A stretch of 64,000 bases of DNA from Cristatella mucedo (taxonomy: Eukaryota > Bryozoa > Phylactolaemata > Cristatellidae). Below, one piece after another: positions 12,382-23,515 of the stretch. The position numbers and the translations under genes are program-made. Position 1 is the stretch's first letter; every line of letters begins with the position of its first letter. Location of the stretch: NCBI GenBank assembly GCA_009760855.2, contig WPIO01000069.1, positions 1,539,501 to 1,603,500 on the forward strand, in the 5' to 3' direction. The notes beneath the pieces are model-generated. The model searched no databases. It had not been told where the DNA came from and worked only from the letters and a program-made list of their open reading frames with translations.

Positions 12382-12699
12382 GGTAAATAATGATTGTAGT
12401 TGAACTTGACAAAATTGGCTTGAAATTCATAAATGCTAGAGTTTGGCACGTTACATTTTTTAGATTTATATCCTCGGATCTTGGAAGCACAAGATAGCTT
12501 GTTGAATTTCCGATGGCATTCAGGTCTCTATATGGAGGAGCAGAGTGAGATTCTCGCACAATTTTTGGGTCAATGTTATGCACCCAGCTGAGCCTGGCGG
12601 GTGGTCTTGACAATGATGCGAAACACTTTAGAGTGTAGCTGTTTGTCCGGTCTTCGAAAACAATGCCCGGACCACTTAACTGCACACTTCTAGGAGGTC
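12382..12699 (-). CDS. Ig C2/I-set-like domain exon (fourth in order), phase 1-1
   Basis: Internal exon of a probable cell-surface Ig-superfamily protein. The acceptor reads CATCAATTTTTAG|GACC and the donor TACC|GTAAGTAAG, a textbook 5' splice site. The 318 bp give 106 codons with phase 1 at both ends. The translation has the whole Ig core: a PPRSVQL A strand, B-strand cysteine in YTLKCFAS, C-strand tryptophan in RLSWVHN, F-strand cysteine in NVTCQT, and a closing strand TTIIIY. PPA before LSW and the NVTC motif resemble C2-set domains of nephrin/CD80-type adhesion receptors. The exon at 12876-13262 lies only 176 bp upstream and its phase matches, so the pair almost certainly splices together. 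NST and NVT are potential N-glycosylation sites. This is the most secure host exon in the window. Confidence 0.78.
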
Positions 12700-12875
12700 C
12701 TAAAAATTGATGCCATCTCATCATATCACAAGATGCAGCGTGTGGGACCGAGAAGTGTCGAGAATGTTTGATGTCAGACAATAATTGTATGGCTTTACTG
12801 ATTTATATTAACAGCAAAGCAAATAATGCAGGTGCAGCTTTTTGGTTAATTGCTGCACGTATTTAAAAGCCTTAC

Positions 12876-13262
12876 TTAGAACGAGTATTGTAAACGAATA
12901 CGAATTCTCATCCAGTCCCGCTTTGACATAGCAACTGTAGACACCTTCTAGCTCCTGCTGTATTGACTGCACTCGAAATGTCACACTGAAGCAAGCGTCA
13001 GATCTTTTCAATTCGAATAGCGTACTGCAGTCAGCAGTGGCATTTCCCAGGAGATTATTTAATCCCGGCTCTTTCTTGAACTCCGTGGAAAGGCAACCGC
13101 CTTGCCAGGATGAATGGCCAGTTGCCCCAACTGCATTAATGCCCACTTCGATCGCAGCAGTATGTATGGTGCACCGAACATGACACCTTATAGTTGCTTC
13201 CTGTCCGGCTGTAAAGTGAGACACCAGTGAATGGGAAGCATCGCTGCACACCCGACACGGCT
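12876..13262 (-). CDS. Ig V-set-like domain exon (third in order), phase 1-1
   Basis: Internal exon preceding the C2-like exon at 12382-12699. The acceptor reads CGTTGTTTTTTAG and the donor TCTAA|GTAAGG. The 387 bp give 129 codons, phase 1 at both ends. The V-set hallmarks are a B strand ATIRCHVRC and the F-strand motif EGVYSCYVKA, followed by a G strand SFTILVL. A tryptophan (SSWQGG) lies between the cysteines. Extra cysteines near the start (PCRVC) and middle (GGC, ADC, DAC) suggest additional disulphides. Open reading beyond the donor towards LTKKLHLHY is intron read-through. The V-then-C2 order in adjacent exons is typical of adhesion and recognition receptors. The ligand and exact family are unknown. 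Confidence 0.75.
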
Positions 13263-15521
13263 CTAAAAAACAACGAACAACAATGGAACGAGTAGAAATA
13301 TAAAATAGTTAAAGTATCACTGTTAATCCAGCAGACAGATTTTAAATGCGAATGGTTACGTTATTCTAGTTTTACTAAAAACTGACTGATTTATGTTTTA
13401 ACACATTGTTGTTCCATAGTTTTAGCAAGAACTTGCTGCAAGGAATGATTTTGTTTACATCTGACCGCTCTCCTAAAAGAAATCAAATGTGTAAACTGAA
13501 TTAAGTAATAAATGAGACTCCGGGTAGAAAAATAAAAATCCAACAAGTAACTCGTGAGGAACGCTAAATATCGTATACGGATAACGATTCCAAGACTTAT
13601 CTTTCCTCAATGAAACATCTTCATACTGCTATAATCTGCACTTAAGACAAAATACAAAATTTTCACTGACTTATCACTGTACTAACATAATTTGCTCTTC
13701 TACTGTTTGTCTTTCAAGTACTGTGCCTTTAGTTTTTGGAAGAGAACGTACCTAGTTTTCTTGCAATTCCTTTATATGCTTCCTTGAGGCAAATGTGAAG
13801 TGCCTAGAAAGAGTGAATTCTCTGAGGGTGCCATATCAAATGGCTTAATGCTATGCAGTTCAATGCAAAAGCCTTTTTATTTTGGTTTCGTAAACATCAT
13901 AATTTACTATTGTATAGCGTGTAAATATATATATATATATGTATATATATATCCCTTGGTAATTTTATGAATATACATATTCATGGGTATGGTATACATT
14001 GTCAGAGAATTTAACTATTTTCATGTAACGCTTCAGTAATTAAAGCTAGTCAAAAATACGTATAGTCTAATATTTTTTATGAAACGGTTATATCTCAAAA
14101 ATAAGCTTTTCTTGTATGACGACATATATCATGCAATACCATATGAAAACAATACGTGCGAATAACAGGTTATTGTAAATACAATTTGGTAAAAACCGAC
14201 ACGAGACTTTATTTTCCAGGCAGCCTTTCGTTTTTGTCTGTCTTTAAGTCAGGCGGAAGTGATTTCCATAGATCAGTAGACCATCAGAAAATAAAATCTT
14301 TCAAGCAGCATTGAAATGTACTTTAGATGCACCACTTTAGTAGTGGACATATAAACGATTTATTTTAATTGCTATTTAATATTTAGAGTGTTGATATTGA
14401 CGTGCAGCATCTTCAACAGCTGGTACAAATATTTGAGATGCAATAAATTGCAGTCATGGGATTATTTTTCAGTTGGTAGGCCTAGCTTTCTAAATTGGCA
14501 CAATCACCATGATTAACATTGCAATATCTAAAGACATAAACGCTGAGTGTTGCAAAAGATATGAATGTGGAAATACACAGAGTCTTAATTAACATCAATC
14601 GAATTACGAATCGATCTTGCATCTGGTTTATGTATTCAAGAATTCGTGATTACTTATCCGGTTAATTACTGATTTTGGAATAATTTTAAAAAGTCACTTA
14701 AAATGATTGCTCCTAGGTTTCGTGCCAAATGTAAACGATAGATGTTAGCTAAGAAGACAGACTGTCGGGTACTTTCTACTATCGAATTTTTGACCTGCTA
14801 TACTGTTGTCATCATTGAAAATTATTAGTTTCACAATTTCTTCTTGGAATAAAAGTAATGCACACAATGAGTGAATCCTAGGCATATGATACTATAGAAA
14901 GCTCGGAAGAAGGTAAGTAGAAATACAACTGCTTGTCTCGGGGGGGGGGAATAAAACTCATGATTGGGCACGGCCATACAATTTCCTAACAAGACAGCAC
15001 AAACTAGAAAAAGATCACACTCCTGGCAGACCGCATGGGTCTTTAAAACTTACCGGATTTTTATTCAATTAAAAATTATCTTTAAATTAATTCACAGCTA
15101 TGTGACCTAAATTATTACTAAATGCACCTCTGGTACACTGACAATCAACGAGTGCTTCTGAAAGATTGATTAAATTATGGCTGCACAAGTCAATGACTTA
15201 TTGCATATTTACATATTATGATTATCCATCACATTTTCCCTGGGAGGCTTGGCAAGCTAAAGTCAGCTGCATGTTTTCAGTTTTTCCTAAACCCTCTGGG
15301 ATGCATTTTAGTCGGCGTGAAGTTGGGATACTGGTGTTAATAGTTTCTAAATGTACTCACTTGGTTGTCCTCCGCAAGATCTGCAGCAAAGTGATTTAAA
15401 AATGTGTTGCGAGTGTTTAAAAAATAACCTAAAGACAGAAACTTTGACAGCCGACAATCTCTGGTAGCCGCTCACAGCAGAAAAGTCCTTACATTTAACT
15501 TAGGACCAGTTAAATGTGTAC
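13263..15521. other. Presumed intron, mostly featureless
   Basis: AT-rich intron between two Ig-like exons. It holds a LINE-A tail relic (13690-13860), a short (TA)n run near 13925-13955 and a G-only run of about ten bases near 14940. No exon was recognised. Confidence 0.4.
13690..13860 (+). mobile_element. Old LINE-A 3' terminal relic
   Basis: GGCAAATGTGAAGTGCCTAG and GAATTCTCTGAGGGTGCC align with the LINE-A tail GCAAATGTAAAGCGCCTAG...GTTCTCTGAGGGCGC. Only the last part of the UTR survives, without an (ATT)n tail. Confidence 0.65.
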
Positions 15522-15932
15522 CTGATACGACTGTTAAATTAAAATCTTTGGAAATTGAGTAACGCTCGGTCGATCGGCCACCTGAAAGGCCGATGAAAAG
15601 TGTGCACCTCAACTCTCCACTGTCCTGTTTGTCCATTTCTCGGAATGACAACTCGATGATGAAGTTTAAGCTACCGTCTGAATTCGTGGTACAGTCGGTA
15701 ATGGTCATTCCTGACACTGGGTTAGCACTATCCGTGGATAATATTAGACGATTTAATTCACAAGTTGATGTGCCTGTGATGTTCGCTCGAACAATTTCAA
15801 CCCTCTCGCTTAAGCGGATGCATAGTATGCCGATTGGTAAGTCCATGTTTTTAATGAGCAGTTTAGTTTTTGCAGCTGCCCTGTGCAGCACTACGAAATT
15901 GTTGTCTTCGAATCTTACTTCGTGGGGATAAT
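15522..15932 (-). CDS. Ig V-like domain exon (second in order), phase 1-1
   Basis: Internal exon with acceptor CTTTCCACTTTCAG and donor ATCAG|GTACAC. The 411 bp give 137 codons, phase 1 at both ends. The closing half is V-set-like, with QDSGELRCTLFIG carrying the D-x-G-x-[Y/L]-x-C F-strand pattern and a final strand DFNLTVV. The expected B-strand cysteine is replaced (TKLLIKNM). The remaining cysteines (ILC, STC, TDC) form a different set. NIT and NLT are possible glycosylation sites. It has the same length and block order as the exon at 24965-25375, including a shared DLP motif, so the two are homologous and probably arose by exon duplication. The next visible downstream exon (13262) is 2.26 kb away. 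The domain class is inference; splice sites, phase and motifs are seen. Confidence 0.7.
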
Positions 15933-17037
15933 CTGAAAGTGGAAAGATTAATTTTGCTTCCATGACGAAAAGTGCTATACCCACATAAATCACTGTCCAA
16001 ATAGTATTGCATTTCTTTTTTTAATTAAGGTATTTAATGACATAAATCAGAGGCTTGCAACTTAACCATAGTCATAAGTTAAAGCACTGCGATGTCCGAA
16101 CAAAGTGGACAGGTCACTGCAAGTGGTGTTCTAAGTTTCAGTCAAAGTCTACCTTCGGTGAAAACATTACTCAATCACAGATGCAAAATCCGAAAATGCT
16201 TATGTCGAAGATCAGCAATTTGCTTGACACCTCAGCGGTTAGCTTCGTACATAGTGATCACTGTGATGGTCTGGCTGATTGATTCTCTAGCTTCTTGGTA
16301 AACATTAGAGACAAGATCGGAGAGTCAATCCCGAAGTTGGCAGCGTCCGCCTGGTGTCATGTGCATTCATTCCATGCGGCACGTCAATGACTACTTTAAA
16401 GAAGGTCACTAGTGACCTCGTCCTGAAGTTCATGTATAAATCGAAGACGACAATTAAGTTTTCTGGACCCCATTCCCACTTCCCTGCTTCTATGATGCAT
16501 TGATCTGCTGCACGACACTCATGCACGACTAACGTCATGAATATTGTATTAACCTAAGGTTACGTCCCTGCACCACTGCAAAAGACTGTAGTCCGGCTGC
16601 TACTCTGGAAAGCAACATTAGACCAAGGTTATTTTGGAATCTTCTCTCACTTACTGTCCACCATTTCTATTAAACACATTGGAACGAGTCGTGGCTGACC
16701 AGCTTAGCTCACCTGTTGAAACCTTAAACCTTGCTAGCAAGTTATAATCTGGTTTTAGAGCTTATCACTCTACAGAGTCAGCATTGCTTTGGGTGTACAA
16801 TCACCTACTTAGCAATGCAAACTTGATATTATTATTTCTGCTTACTTTGCTCGACCTGTCGGTTGCTTTTGATCGATTACCAAGGCCTTCTTGAGTGCCT
16901 CACATCTCGTCCAGGCATCACTATCACTGCATAGCTGTGTTCCAGTTCCTATCTCAATGAGAGGCCCCAGAGTATTGATATATATGAAAAAATATCAACC
17001 AACGAACCTCTGAAATATAAGGTACTTCAGGGATCCA

Positions 17038-17380
17038 TGTTTCGTTCGTTTCGCACAACAGAAAGCAAGCCGGTGAATACCACAAACAGTTTATTATGTG
17101 ATGCACTGTGCCGACGGATGCACGGCTCTGCTCGCCCCTTTCTCCTACTCGACTCTCCTCTCTTCGAATGTTCCTTCCCCTGGTCGACCCCGGTGATTCT
17201 CTAGGAGGACCACAATTGTGCTCAGGCCAACCCTAATGGTAAATCCATCATCTGTTCACCCCTGGGTTACTGGCCTGTTTCCAAGCAACATCACAGGTGG
17301 ACCACAGTTGTGCACTGGCCCCTCTTGGTGGTACTCCTAACAGCTGTTTACCAGTGGTGTATCAGAGGAGCCTGCATACA
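17038..17380 (-). repeat. LTR-1 long terminal repeat (3' LTR in sense)
   Basis: About 343 bp, TG...CA. In sense orientation it has a U3-like part with two copies of a GTGGTCC motif, then AATAAACTGTTTGTG. It matches 18949-19545 and the solo copy at 30897-31189. A purine-rich CAAGGGGCACAG lies just inside it, at the place of a polypurine tract. Confidence 0.7.
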
Positions 17381-17481
17381 ATCGATCTACTGTGCCCCTT
17401 GACCTTTAGGTTACAAGCAACCAGCAACAGCACAAGTAGCTGTAAAGTAATGGACAGCATTGAGATAGCCTAGGCTAATAC

Positions 17482-17815
17482 AAATGCAACACTACACATG
17501 TACGTATGTATGTATCTCCGTCAGTAACTCCAACACTACACATGTATGTATGTATGTATGTATCTCCGTCAGTAACTCCAAAAAGTCATAAAGACCATGT
17601 GGGTGTTACGCAGGAGAGTTTTGTATATCGCACTCACAGCCTAAGCGGCTTTCGGTACGCATTCGGTAGCCAACAGACTTCGTCTCACGCAACAAAGAGA
17701 AAGTGGGAAGCATAGCAGAGTTAGGAGAGCAGTTGAGGTAGTGAGTAGCATAGAAGTAGTAGTTCAGGACCGCTGAAAAAGATGAAAAAAGATGTCGGCA
17801 GTTGGACAGCAGTGC
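17482..17815 (-). mobile_element. LINE-B 3' fragment inside LTR-1
   Basis: This is the complement of the LINE-B 3' region (GGCTTTCGGTACGCATTCGG, AACAAAGAGAAAGTGGGAAG). The tail is a TGTA-type repeat, and the terminal segment ending ATCTCCGTCAGTAACTCCA with its TGTA tail is duplicated in tandem (about 17489-17538 and 17528-17580). Confidence 0.8.
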
Positions 17816-18029
17816 TGTATCGGCATAGCAGCCTCCACAAATAGCTGACCAAACAGGCAGGCTTGCTACCTTACGGTTGCTAGTAGGAGGCCTGCTGGTG
17901 TACAGCCTTTCGCAACCAGTAGGCAGCATGGGCCACTGGCTATGGTCATCGAGCTTATGTTCACAGCCACCATTTTTTGGACCTCGGCCACAGTCACCCC
18001 ATCATTATCTGCCACCACTTCTCATGAGC

Positions 18030-18200
18030 ATGACATGAGCAGACTTTCTGGACTGTGCAGTCTCTCCGACCTGCACACCCTCTCCGGCCTGCACAGCCTC
18101 ACCGGCCTGCATAGTCTCTCCGTTCTGAACATACTCTCCGTCCCAAGCGTCGTCCTTGTGTGGCACAGACTCTCTGGCCTGCACAGACTCTTCGGTCATA
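18030..18200 (-). repeat. 18-bp tandem repeat in LTR-1 interior
   Basis: About nine degenerate units of the form CTCTCCGGCCTGCACAGC (plus strand). On the minus strand these read as repeats around QAGE-V, in a frame open from 18205 to 18005. A second short tandem of about 21 bp (GCTGCCGAATCTTGCATGGAC type) follows at 18310-18375. Both probably expanded inside the Gag-like part of the element. Confidence 0.7.
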
Positions 18201-18482
18201 CACACTCTCCAGCCTGAGCCGCTACACAGCCCGCAGGCTGGTCGAAAGCCGACGTAACCTTAATGGCTTGCATTAAATCGAAGGCCAGTGCCTCTCTGGC
18301 AGACGAAGCTGCCAACGCTGCCGAATCTTGCATGGACGCTGCCGACTCTTGCACTGATGCTGCCGCCTCCTTCACAACGCCGCCATATCCCTCGTGGATG
18401 CTGGTGCCACTCAGTCCGTGGTCTCACCACCTGACGCCTCAGCCCTACCACTGACCGTTGCCTCACACGGCACCTTAGCCTC

Positions 18483-18982
18483 TTAGTATACCGTTACCGC
18501 CTGGCCAACCTTCAACACCTGAAGAGCTATTGCCTGCTGCCACCTTGTGGCAGCATGGCTAACCTCTGTCGCCCGACACATCGACAGCGATCGCTGCTGC
18601 CACTTCCGGTAGCCCCTCTCGGCCCTCTCATTCCGATCAGCCTTTACCAGATTGGCTTGCATTAATCGCACTCTACCAGCCAGCCAGGTGAATGCCCTGA
18701 CTGTGGCCTCACTTGGCTTGGCGTAGTCATCTTCCACTGCCTGCAGGAGACTCGAGACAAACATGAAAGCCCGCCTTGCATCGCAAGGAGTAAAAACAAG
18801 TGCCACTCACTCGGTTCGCTGCCACTTTTCATGATTTCCCTCTCGAAATTCAGCATATTGCCAACCAAATCTCCAAAGCCATCACAACTTTGAGGAGCTG
18901 CACAGGACATCTCCAAGGGCGTCATCAGCTCCATATTCAGAAATACCTTGTTGTTCGGTTCGAACAATAGAGAGCAAGCCAA
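18483..18982 (-). pseudogene. Gag-like remnant of LTR-1
   Basis: Two overlapping minus-strand frames (18662-18982 and 18483-18806) lie just downstream, in sense, of the 5' LTR, where Gag is expected. The second has a long helical, charged stretch (VKADRNERAERGYRKWQQRS) after a segment AKPSEATVRAFTWLAGRV. Reading passes from one frame to the other, so the original ORF is frameshifted. No zinc knuckle or protease motif is visible. The Gag assignment rests on position and composition only. Confidence 0.35.
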
Positions 18983-19545
18983 CTACGCTACTACTCCCGA
19001 CTACGGCTCATCCTTTGCAGCAGTCCTGAGCTTCTACTTCAATGCTACTCACTACCTCAAATGCTCTCCTGACTCTGCTATGCTTCCTTCTTTCTCTTTG
19101 TTGTGTGAGACTGTTGGTTGAGAATGCGTACCGAAAGCCGCTAAGGCTGTGAGTGAGCTATAAAGAACTCTCGCGCTTAGCACTCACATTGTCTTTATAA
19201 CTTTGTGGAGTTGCTGATGGAGATTCATTGCATTAAATTATAAGCCGCTGAGCAACACCAGCAGTTTATTACTTAAAGCATGGAGCCTAGAGAAGGATGG
19301 CTCCCACTCGACTCGACTCTTCTCTCTTCGACTGCCCCTATCTCCTAGTCGACTCGATGACTTATCTAGGAGGACCACAACTGTGCACAGGCTGATGCTG
19401 ATGGTGAATCCACCATCTTTTCATCAGTGGGTTATCATCCGATGTCCAACCCATCTCACAGGTGGACCACGGCTGTGTAGGGACCCCTATCGGTGATTCT
19501 TCAAGCAGCTGTTGACCAGAGGCTCATCAGAGGTGCCTGCATACA
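18949..19545 (-). repeat. LTR-1 long terminal repeat (5' LTR in sense), interrupted
   Basis: It matches the LTR at 17038-17380 except for a LINE-B fragment inserted at 18981-19242. AGCAAGCC precedes the insertion and ATAAGCC follows it, after which LTR similarity resumes at CACCAGCAGTTTATTA. AAGCC is therefore a clean 5-bp target duplication (18976-18980 and 19243-19247). Confidence 0.7.
18981..19242 (+). mobile_element. LINE-B 3' fragment inserted in an LTR
   Basis: This carries the LINE-B 3' end (CTCTGCTATGCTTCCTTCTT, GCGTACCGAAAGCCGCTAAG) ending GGAGATTCATTGCATT. It is flanked by AAGCC on both sides inside the right LTR-1 repeat, so it arrived after LTR-1. Confidence 0.85.
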
Positions 19546-19635
19546 ATCGAACCAAGCTCGGTTCCATTATTTTTAGTGTTCCTACTGTCCATCCTGATGG
19601 TGTGATTTCATACACACACAATCTGGGCTTTAATA

Positions 19636-19886
19636 ATAATAACAATACTAATAATTCACTTGATAAAGCGCCCTCAGAGAACTCAATCTCTCTCTAGGTG
19701 CTTTACATTTGCAGTAAAGTGAAATGCAATTGAATGATAAGTAAAATCATGCTTAAAAAACAAACGAAATGAATAATATGGTTAGGGGTGACATGCACAG
19801 GGTCAGCGTGCAAATGTGATTAGTGGCAGCATGCACAGTGTCAGCACGCATAAGCACATCAAAGACGAATCACAGGGACTCACTTC
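19636..19886 (-). mobile_element. Short reversed LINE-A 3' tail
   Basis: It starts with AATAATAATAACAATACTAA, then CACTTGATAAAGCGCCCTCAG, and runs to CACAGGGACTCACT. It sits between two pieces of the older LINE-A copy at 16055-20945 whose reading continues directly on either side. About 250 bp, with no coding part apart from the last codons. Confidence 0.88.
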
Positions 19887-20945
19887 TGAGGGTATGACAC
19901 TTAGTTGCACCTTTGCTTTGTTCCCTCCTATTCGTCAAGCAGGTTGACTTATCTCAGCTCAACTGTTGCTTGAATGTATTACAACCACAAGTATTTCGCA
20001 ACTAGCTCCCTCACTCGAATGATGACAAAGCCGTCATAATAGTTATTGGCAGCCAAGTGTGATTTAGAAATTAGACAGTCTAATGATCAAGATAGACCAA
20101 GTTAGCATATCACTTATTGAATCTGCACGAAATCTAGGTTTCATGTTACATAGTGCCCTTTCAGAAGGCAACCATGTCAGCTTCACACTTAACTCTGCCT
20201 AATCTCAGCTACATCTGAATGTAAAATTCGGGATTTGTTTAGACTAGGACACCACGTCTAAATTAGTCCGTGCATTTGCAAAATCTCGTACAGACTTATG
20301 TACCTATCTGCCGCTTTTCTACCGGCCTGTACGATCATGCAATCACAGCTGGTGCCAAACTCAACAGCTTGGCATGCCTATCGTGAATATACCAGTTGCA
20401 CACATTACCACTTTCGCTGACCGGCAATGGCTCCGAGTCATGCAATGCATCGTCTTCAAGGATGTGTCACACAGTTTTTGGTCGCTTAATTATTTGGCTA
20501 CAGCCTACCTAAAAGATCCTGCTCCACCATTGTACCATCAGCTTTTCCGAATATAACTGTTTACCATACCTCATACGAATGTTAAATTATTTGGAAGCCG
20601 TGTCTTTAGTTTGTGGACTGTCCATGTGTGTAAATCACAATACACTTGCTTTACGACATTTCCCTTGCTTTACACATTTGTAAAGAAACTAAACGCTCAT
20701 CTACTTACGACAGCAGTTACTGGCTTCTTGTGTTTCGGCCGGTATGTGCTTATGCATGCTAACACTGTGGATCCTGCCACTAAACAAACATGCATGCTGA
20801 CCCTGTGCAGGCTAGTCACCCCTGACCATGTAATTCTAGTTGATTATTGAGCATGTCACTACTAACCTTACAAAAAATCTTGCTTTCTGTACAGGAAACT
20901 TTAATTGTCTCTAATGAGATTAAGTATACTGAGGATTTTTTTTGA

Positions 20946-22645
20946 ACTTCAATATTATTACTTATAATTTATGGTTCTATATAACTGAAGCTTACTGAGC
21001 GGCAGAATTTTAAATTGTTTATCCTTTTTTTAGTCTCTGTAAGTGATAAAAGAATGAAATTTCATTGAAAGTTCGGCTGTAATATTGGTGGATACTTTTA
21101 AATAACTTTTCATTTCTATCGCGTGTATAATTGAGTTGAAATACAAATGTGGCCATTCTCTGCTTCATGACTATTAATAATATTTAAGCTAGTCAAAAAT
21201 AAAAATAAAAGTCTCTGGTCATCTGAATTGCCTTAGAATCATTGCTAGCAGAACTTTTTACTTATGCTACAACTATTGAAATTTTTGAAGGGATAGCTTA
21301 ATTGTTCAACTTATTAAAACTAAATGCAGTAGCATGTTTACCCATAAAGGCAATCGTCAAAATCTCACTATTTGACACTGCAGCTAATAGTTTTCGGTGT
21401 TGAAATTTATTTAACAGCAACAACATACACTCCTTTTTTGTGTAGCAGCACTTATCGGTATTTACCTTTTTAATATATATTACCAGCATATATCATTAAA
21501 AAGCCCATAACGTATAGTATGTGGCGAGATGTAAAGCCCTTACGAGAATTATAGAATAATATCCTTAGTTACGGCAGTCCATTTGCTATTTAACAGACTT
21601 CTTTACATTAATCATTTCGATTCCTAAACGGATAAAAAGAAAATGCTGGTAACTTCATCCAAAACCTTCAGTGCACCTTTTTTCATAAAAATGAGAAGCT
21701 AGATGCAAAATTTCTGCTTCCCTTTCAATAGAGTTGTTTCAGAAGAACGGCTATGATATATTTCATGTAAGAAAAATAATTGCGTATGGCAGATAGGTCG
21801 GGTTGTATCACTTGGTAATCAATAATGTGAAAACAGTTTCAAACTTAATTAGAGAGCAAGCTTGGGTTATCATGATTCTTGCACACAACAGTAGAAACTC
21901 TTTCCAAAACTTTTTCAGAAATGATAAAGTCACATATAAGCTCATGGCAGAACATTTATTTGGATGGAAAAACAAGAGCCAGTTACCTTCAACAATATCC
22001 AGAAAATTCTGGTTTGTGAAAACCAACGTTGATCTAGTTTAAATCATAACACTTCAACAATTTAGTCCGACTTTAAGGATGTGCACTTTGTGCTGCAAAC
22101 TGGCTCTGGATTTTAGCCAAACTCACCGTTGAATTATTAATGCATTTCTCACCTGGATTCAAATTTTGCACGGCAGTGGCCTTCCAGTCGACGTTTAACT
22201 GCCAATCTGCAAATTCGAACAAATTTTACTTCAGGCCATGCATTTTCTCGAGGAATACATTATCATGATAATAAGATAACTGTGATACTCTTCTGCATCT
22301 ACTAATTCTGGCACGCTTATAATTGAAGCTGATTTCCCTTAAAAAAACTACAGGTTAACATAAATATATATTTTCACACTTGAATGTCTGAATGTTTATT
22401 ACAATTTCGTTTCCGTCCGAAGAAGCTGAAAGCATTAGCATTCTAGTATCAACTAGAGATGAAAGCATACAATTTCAGTTGCTCTAAAAAGATATAGATT
22501 ATGTCCATAGCTCAACACAATGCAAGTGATTTCCATCCCATTCAAGAAACAATGAAGAGCTTCCACAGTGTACGAGTTCTCTGGCAAGCTAAAATTAGGA
22601 TTTGCCAACCATTTCTGATAGTCTATTTATGCGACTGTCGATGCA
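20946..22645. other. Presumed intron, nothing recognised
   Basis: AT-rich, with stops in all frames. The region 21803-22042 opens on both strands but has no domain-like content. No repeat family was matched. Confidence 0.4.
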
Positions 22646-23090
22646 ATTATAATAATATTACACTTGACAAAGTGCCTTCATAGAACTCTCTCTCTTTCTA
22701 GACTTTTTACATTTGCTGCAAAGGAAGCACACGATCGGGTAGGGAGTGGCATCATGCTTGATAAACAGCATGAGTAACATGGTTAGGGGTGACATGCAAT
22801 GGGTCAGCATGAAACTGTGGTTAGTGGCAGCCTCCACAGTGTCAGCTCTCATAAGCGAATAAAGGACAAATCACAGGGACCTAATAAAAGCTGTTATAAA
22901 TGGGTCGGTTTTTAGTGTCTTTTTAATTATGGACAAGTCAGGGTATGTCGTGATACACTCTAGTCGCTATTGAGTTCCAGGCTTAAGGAGCACTATCTAA
23001 AGGCACGTTTTAATCATTCAATAAGTTTGTTCTGATTTATCCAAATCTGAGGTCATTTGCTTAACTCGAGGGATCATTAGAAAAACTATG
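22646..23090 (-). mobile_element. LINE-A 3' fragment, diverged
   Basis: It begins ATAATAATATTACACTTGAC (reversed tail) and includes the complement of the UTR motif GTTAGGGGTGACATGC. The match fades by about 23090. Several indels mark it as old. Confidence 0.8.
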
Positions 23091-23384
23091 GACCGGCATC
23101 AAGAATAGCTACATCGAAAATATCTCTTTTATGTACATGCTGGAGCCTAAGCATCAAGTATGGTGTGAACAGCAGGTTCGTTTTCTTTAGCTCAGAAAGT
23201 GAAACATTTAAATCACAAAAATGATAAAGATTAGAATTGCTCATTATTACTTAAAAACATTTCTATTTGTAATAAATTAACCTCATGGAAGCCTCAAGCC
23301 ACCAACCTTTTATTTTGAGCCCCATGTGAAAATTACCTAGCGCCTAGTTTAGGTATAGTGAGTTCTAATACTACCCGTATAGAC

Positions 23385-23515
23385 CAAGTCTGTTGGCTAC
23401 CGAATCCGTGTCGGAAGCCGCTTAGGCTGAGATTGGGCTACACAAAACTCTCCTGCCTAACGTTCACGTAGTATTTATGGCTTTGTGGAGTTACTGACGA
23501 AGATGCGAAGAAAGA
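23385..23515 (+). mobile_element. LINE-B 3' fragment
   Basis: ACCAAGTCTGTTGGCTACCG, GGAAGCCGCTTAGGCTGAG and GGCTTTGTGGAGTTACTGAC match the LINE-B 3' UTR closely. Only the terminal about 130 bp is present. Confidence 0.75.

Larger units (their letters stand above)
17038..19545 (-). mobile_element. LTR-1 retrotransposon, decayed, minus strand
   Basis: Two similar about 330-343-bp repeats in the same orientation (17038-17380 and 18949-19545, the latter interrupted) bracket about 1.6 kb. In the element's sense the repeats begin TGTATGCAGGC, contain AATAAACTG (a poly(A) signal) and end in CA, which fits LTRs. The flanks are the two halves of one LINE-A copy, which defines the insertion: ATCCA on the left and ATCGA on the right could be an imperfect 5-bp target duplication, though the LTR edge is ambiguous by a few bases. 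The interior has Gag-like broken frames and short tandem repeats but no recognisable pol, so the superfamily is undetermined. Confidence 0.7.
16055..20945 (+). mobile_element. LINE-A copy shattered by nested insertions
   Basis: One old LINE-A copy is present in three pieces (about 16055-17037, 19552-19635, 19887-20945). Piece one runs from the region before RT (ESQMHNPKMLMS-equivalent) to the VPQG motif. Piece two resumes within a few codons and covers the YTLPLADVIA-equivalent. Piece three resumes at the YADD-equivalent and runs through the C-terminus into the diverged 3' UTR. The inserts are LTR-1 (17038-19545) and a reversed LINE-A tail (19636-19886). Many stops and indels show a dead, old copy. 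It lies in the 9.0-kb presumed intron between the two 411-bp Ig-like exons. Confidence 0.85.

Noticed and set aside
15593-15931. 112-codon plus-strand frame
   Set aside because: Exact antisense of the V-like exon at 15522-15932, which has splice sites, phase and Ig motifs; the plus-strand frame has none.
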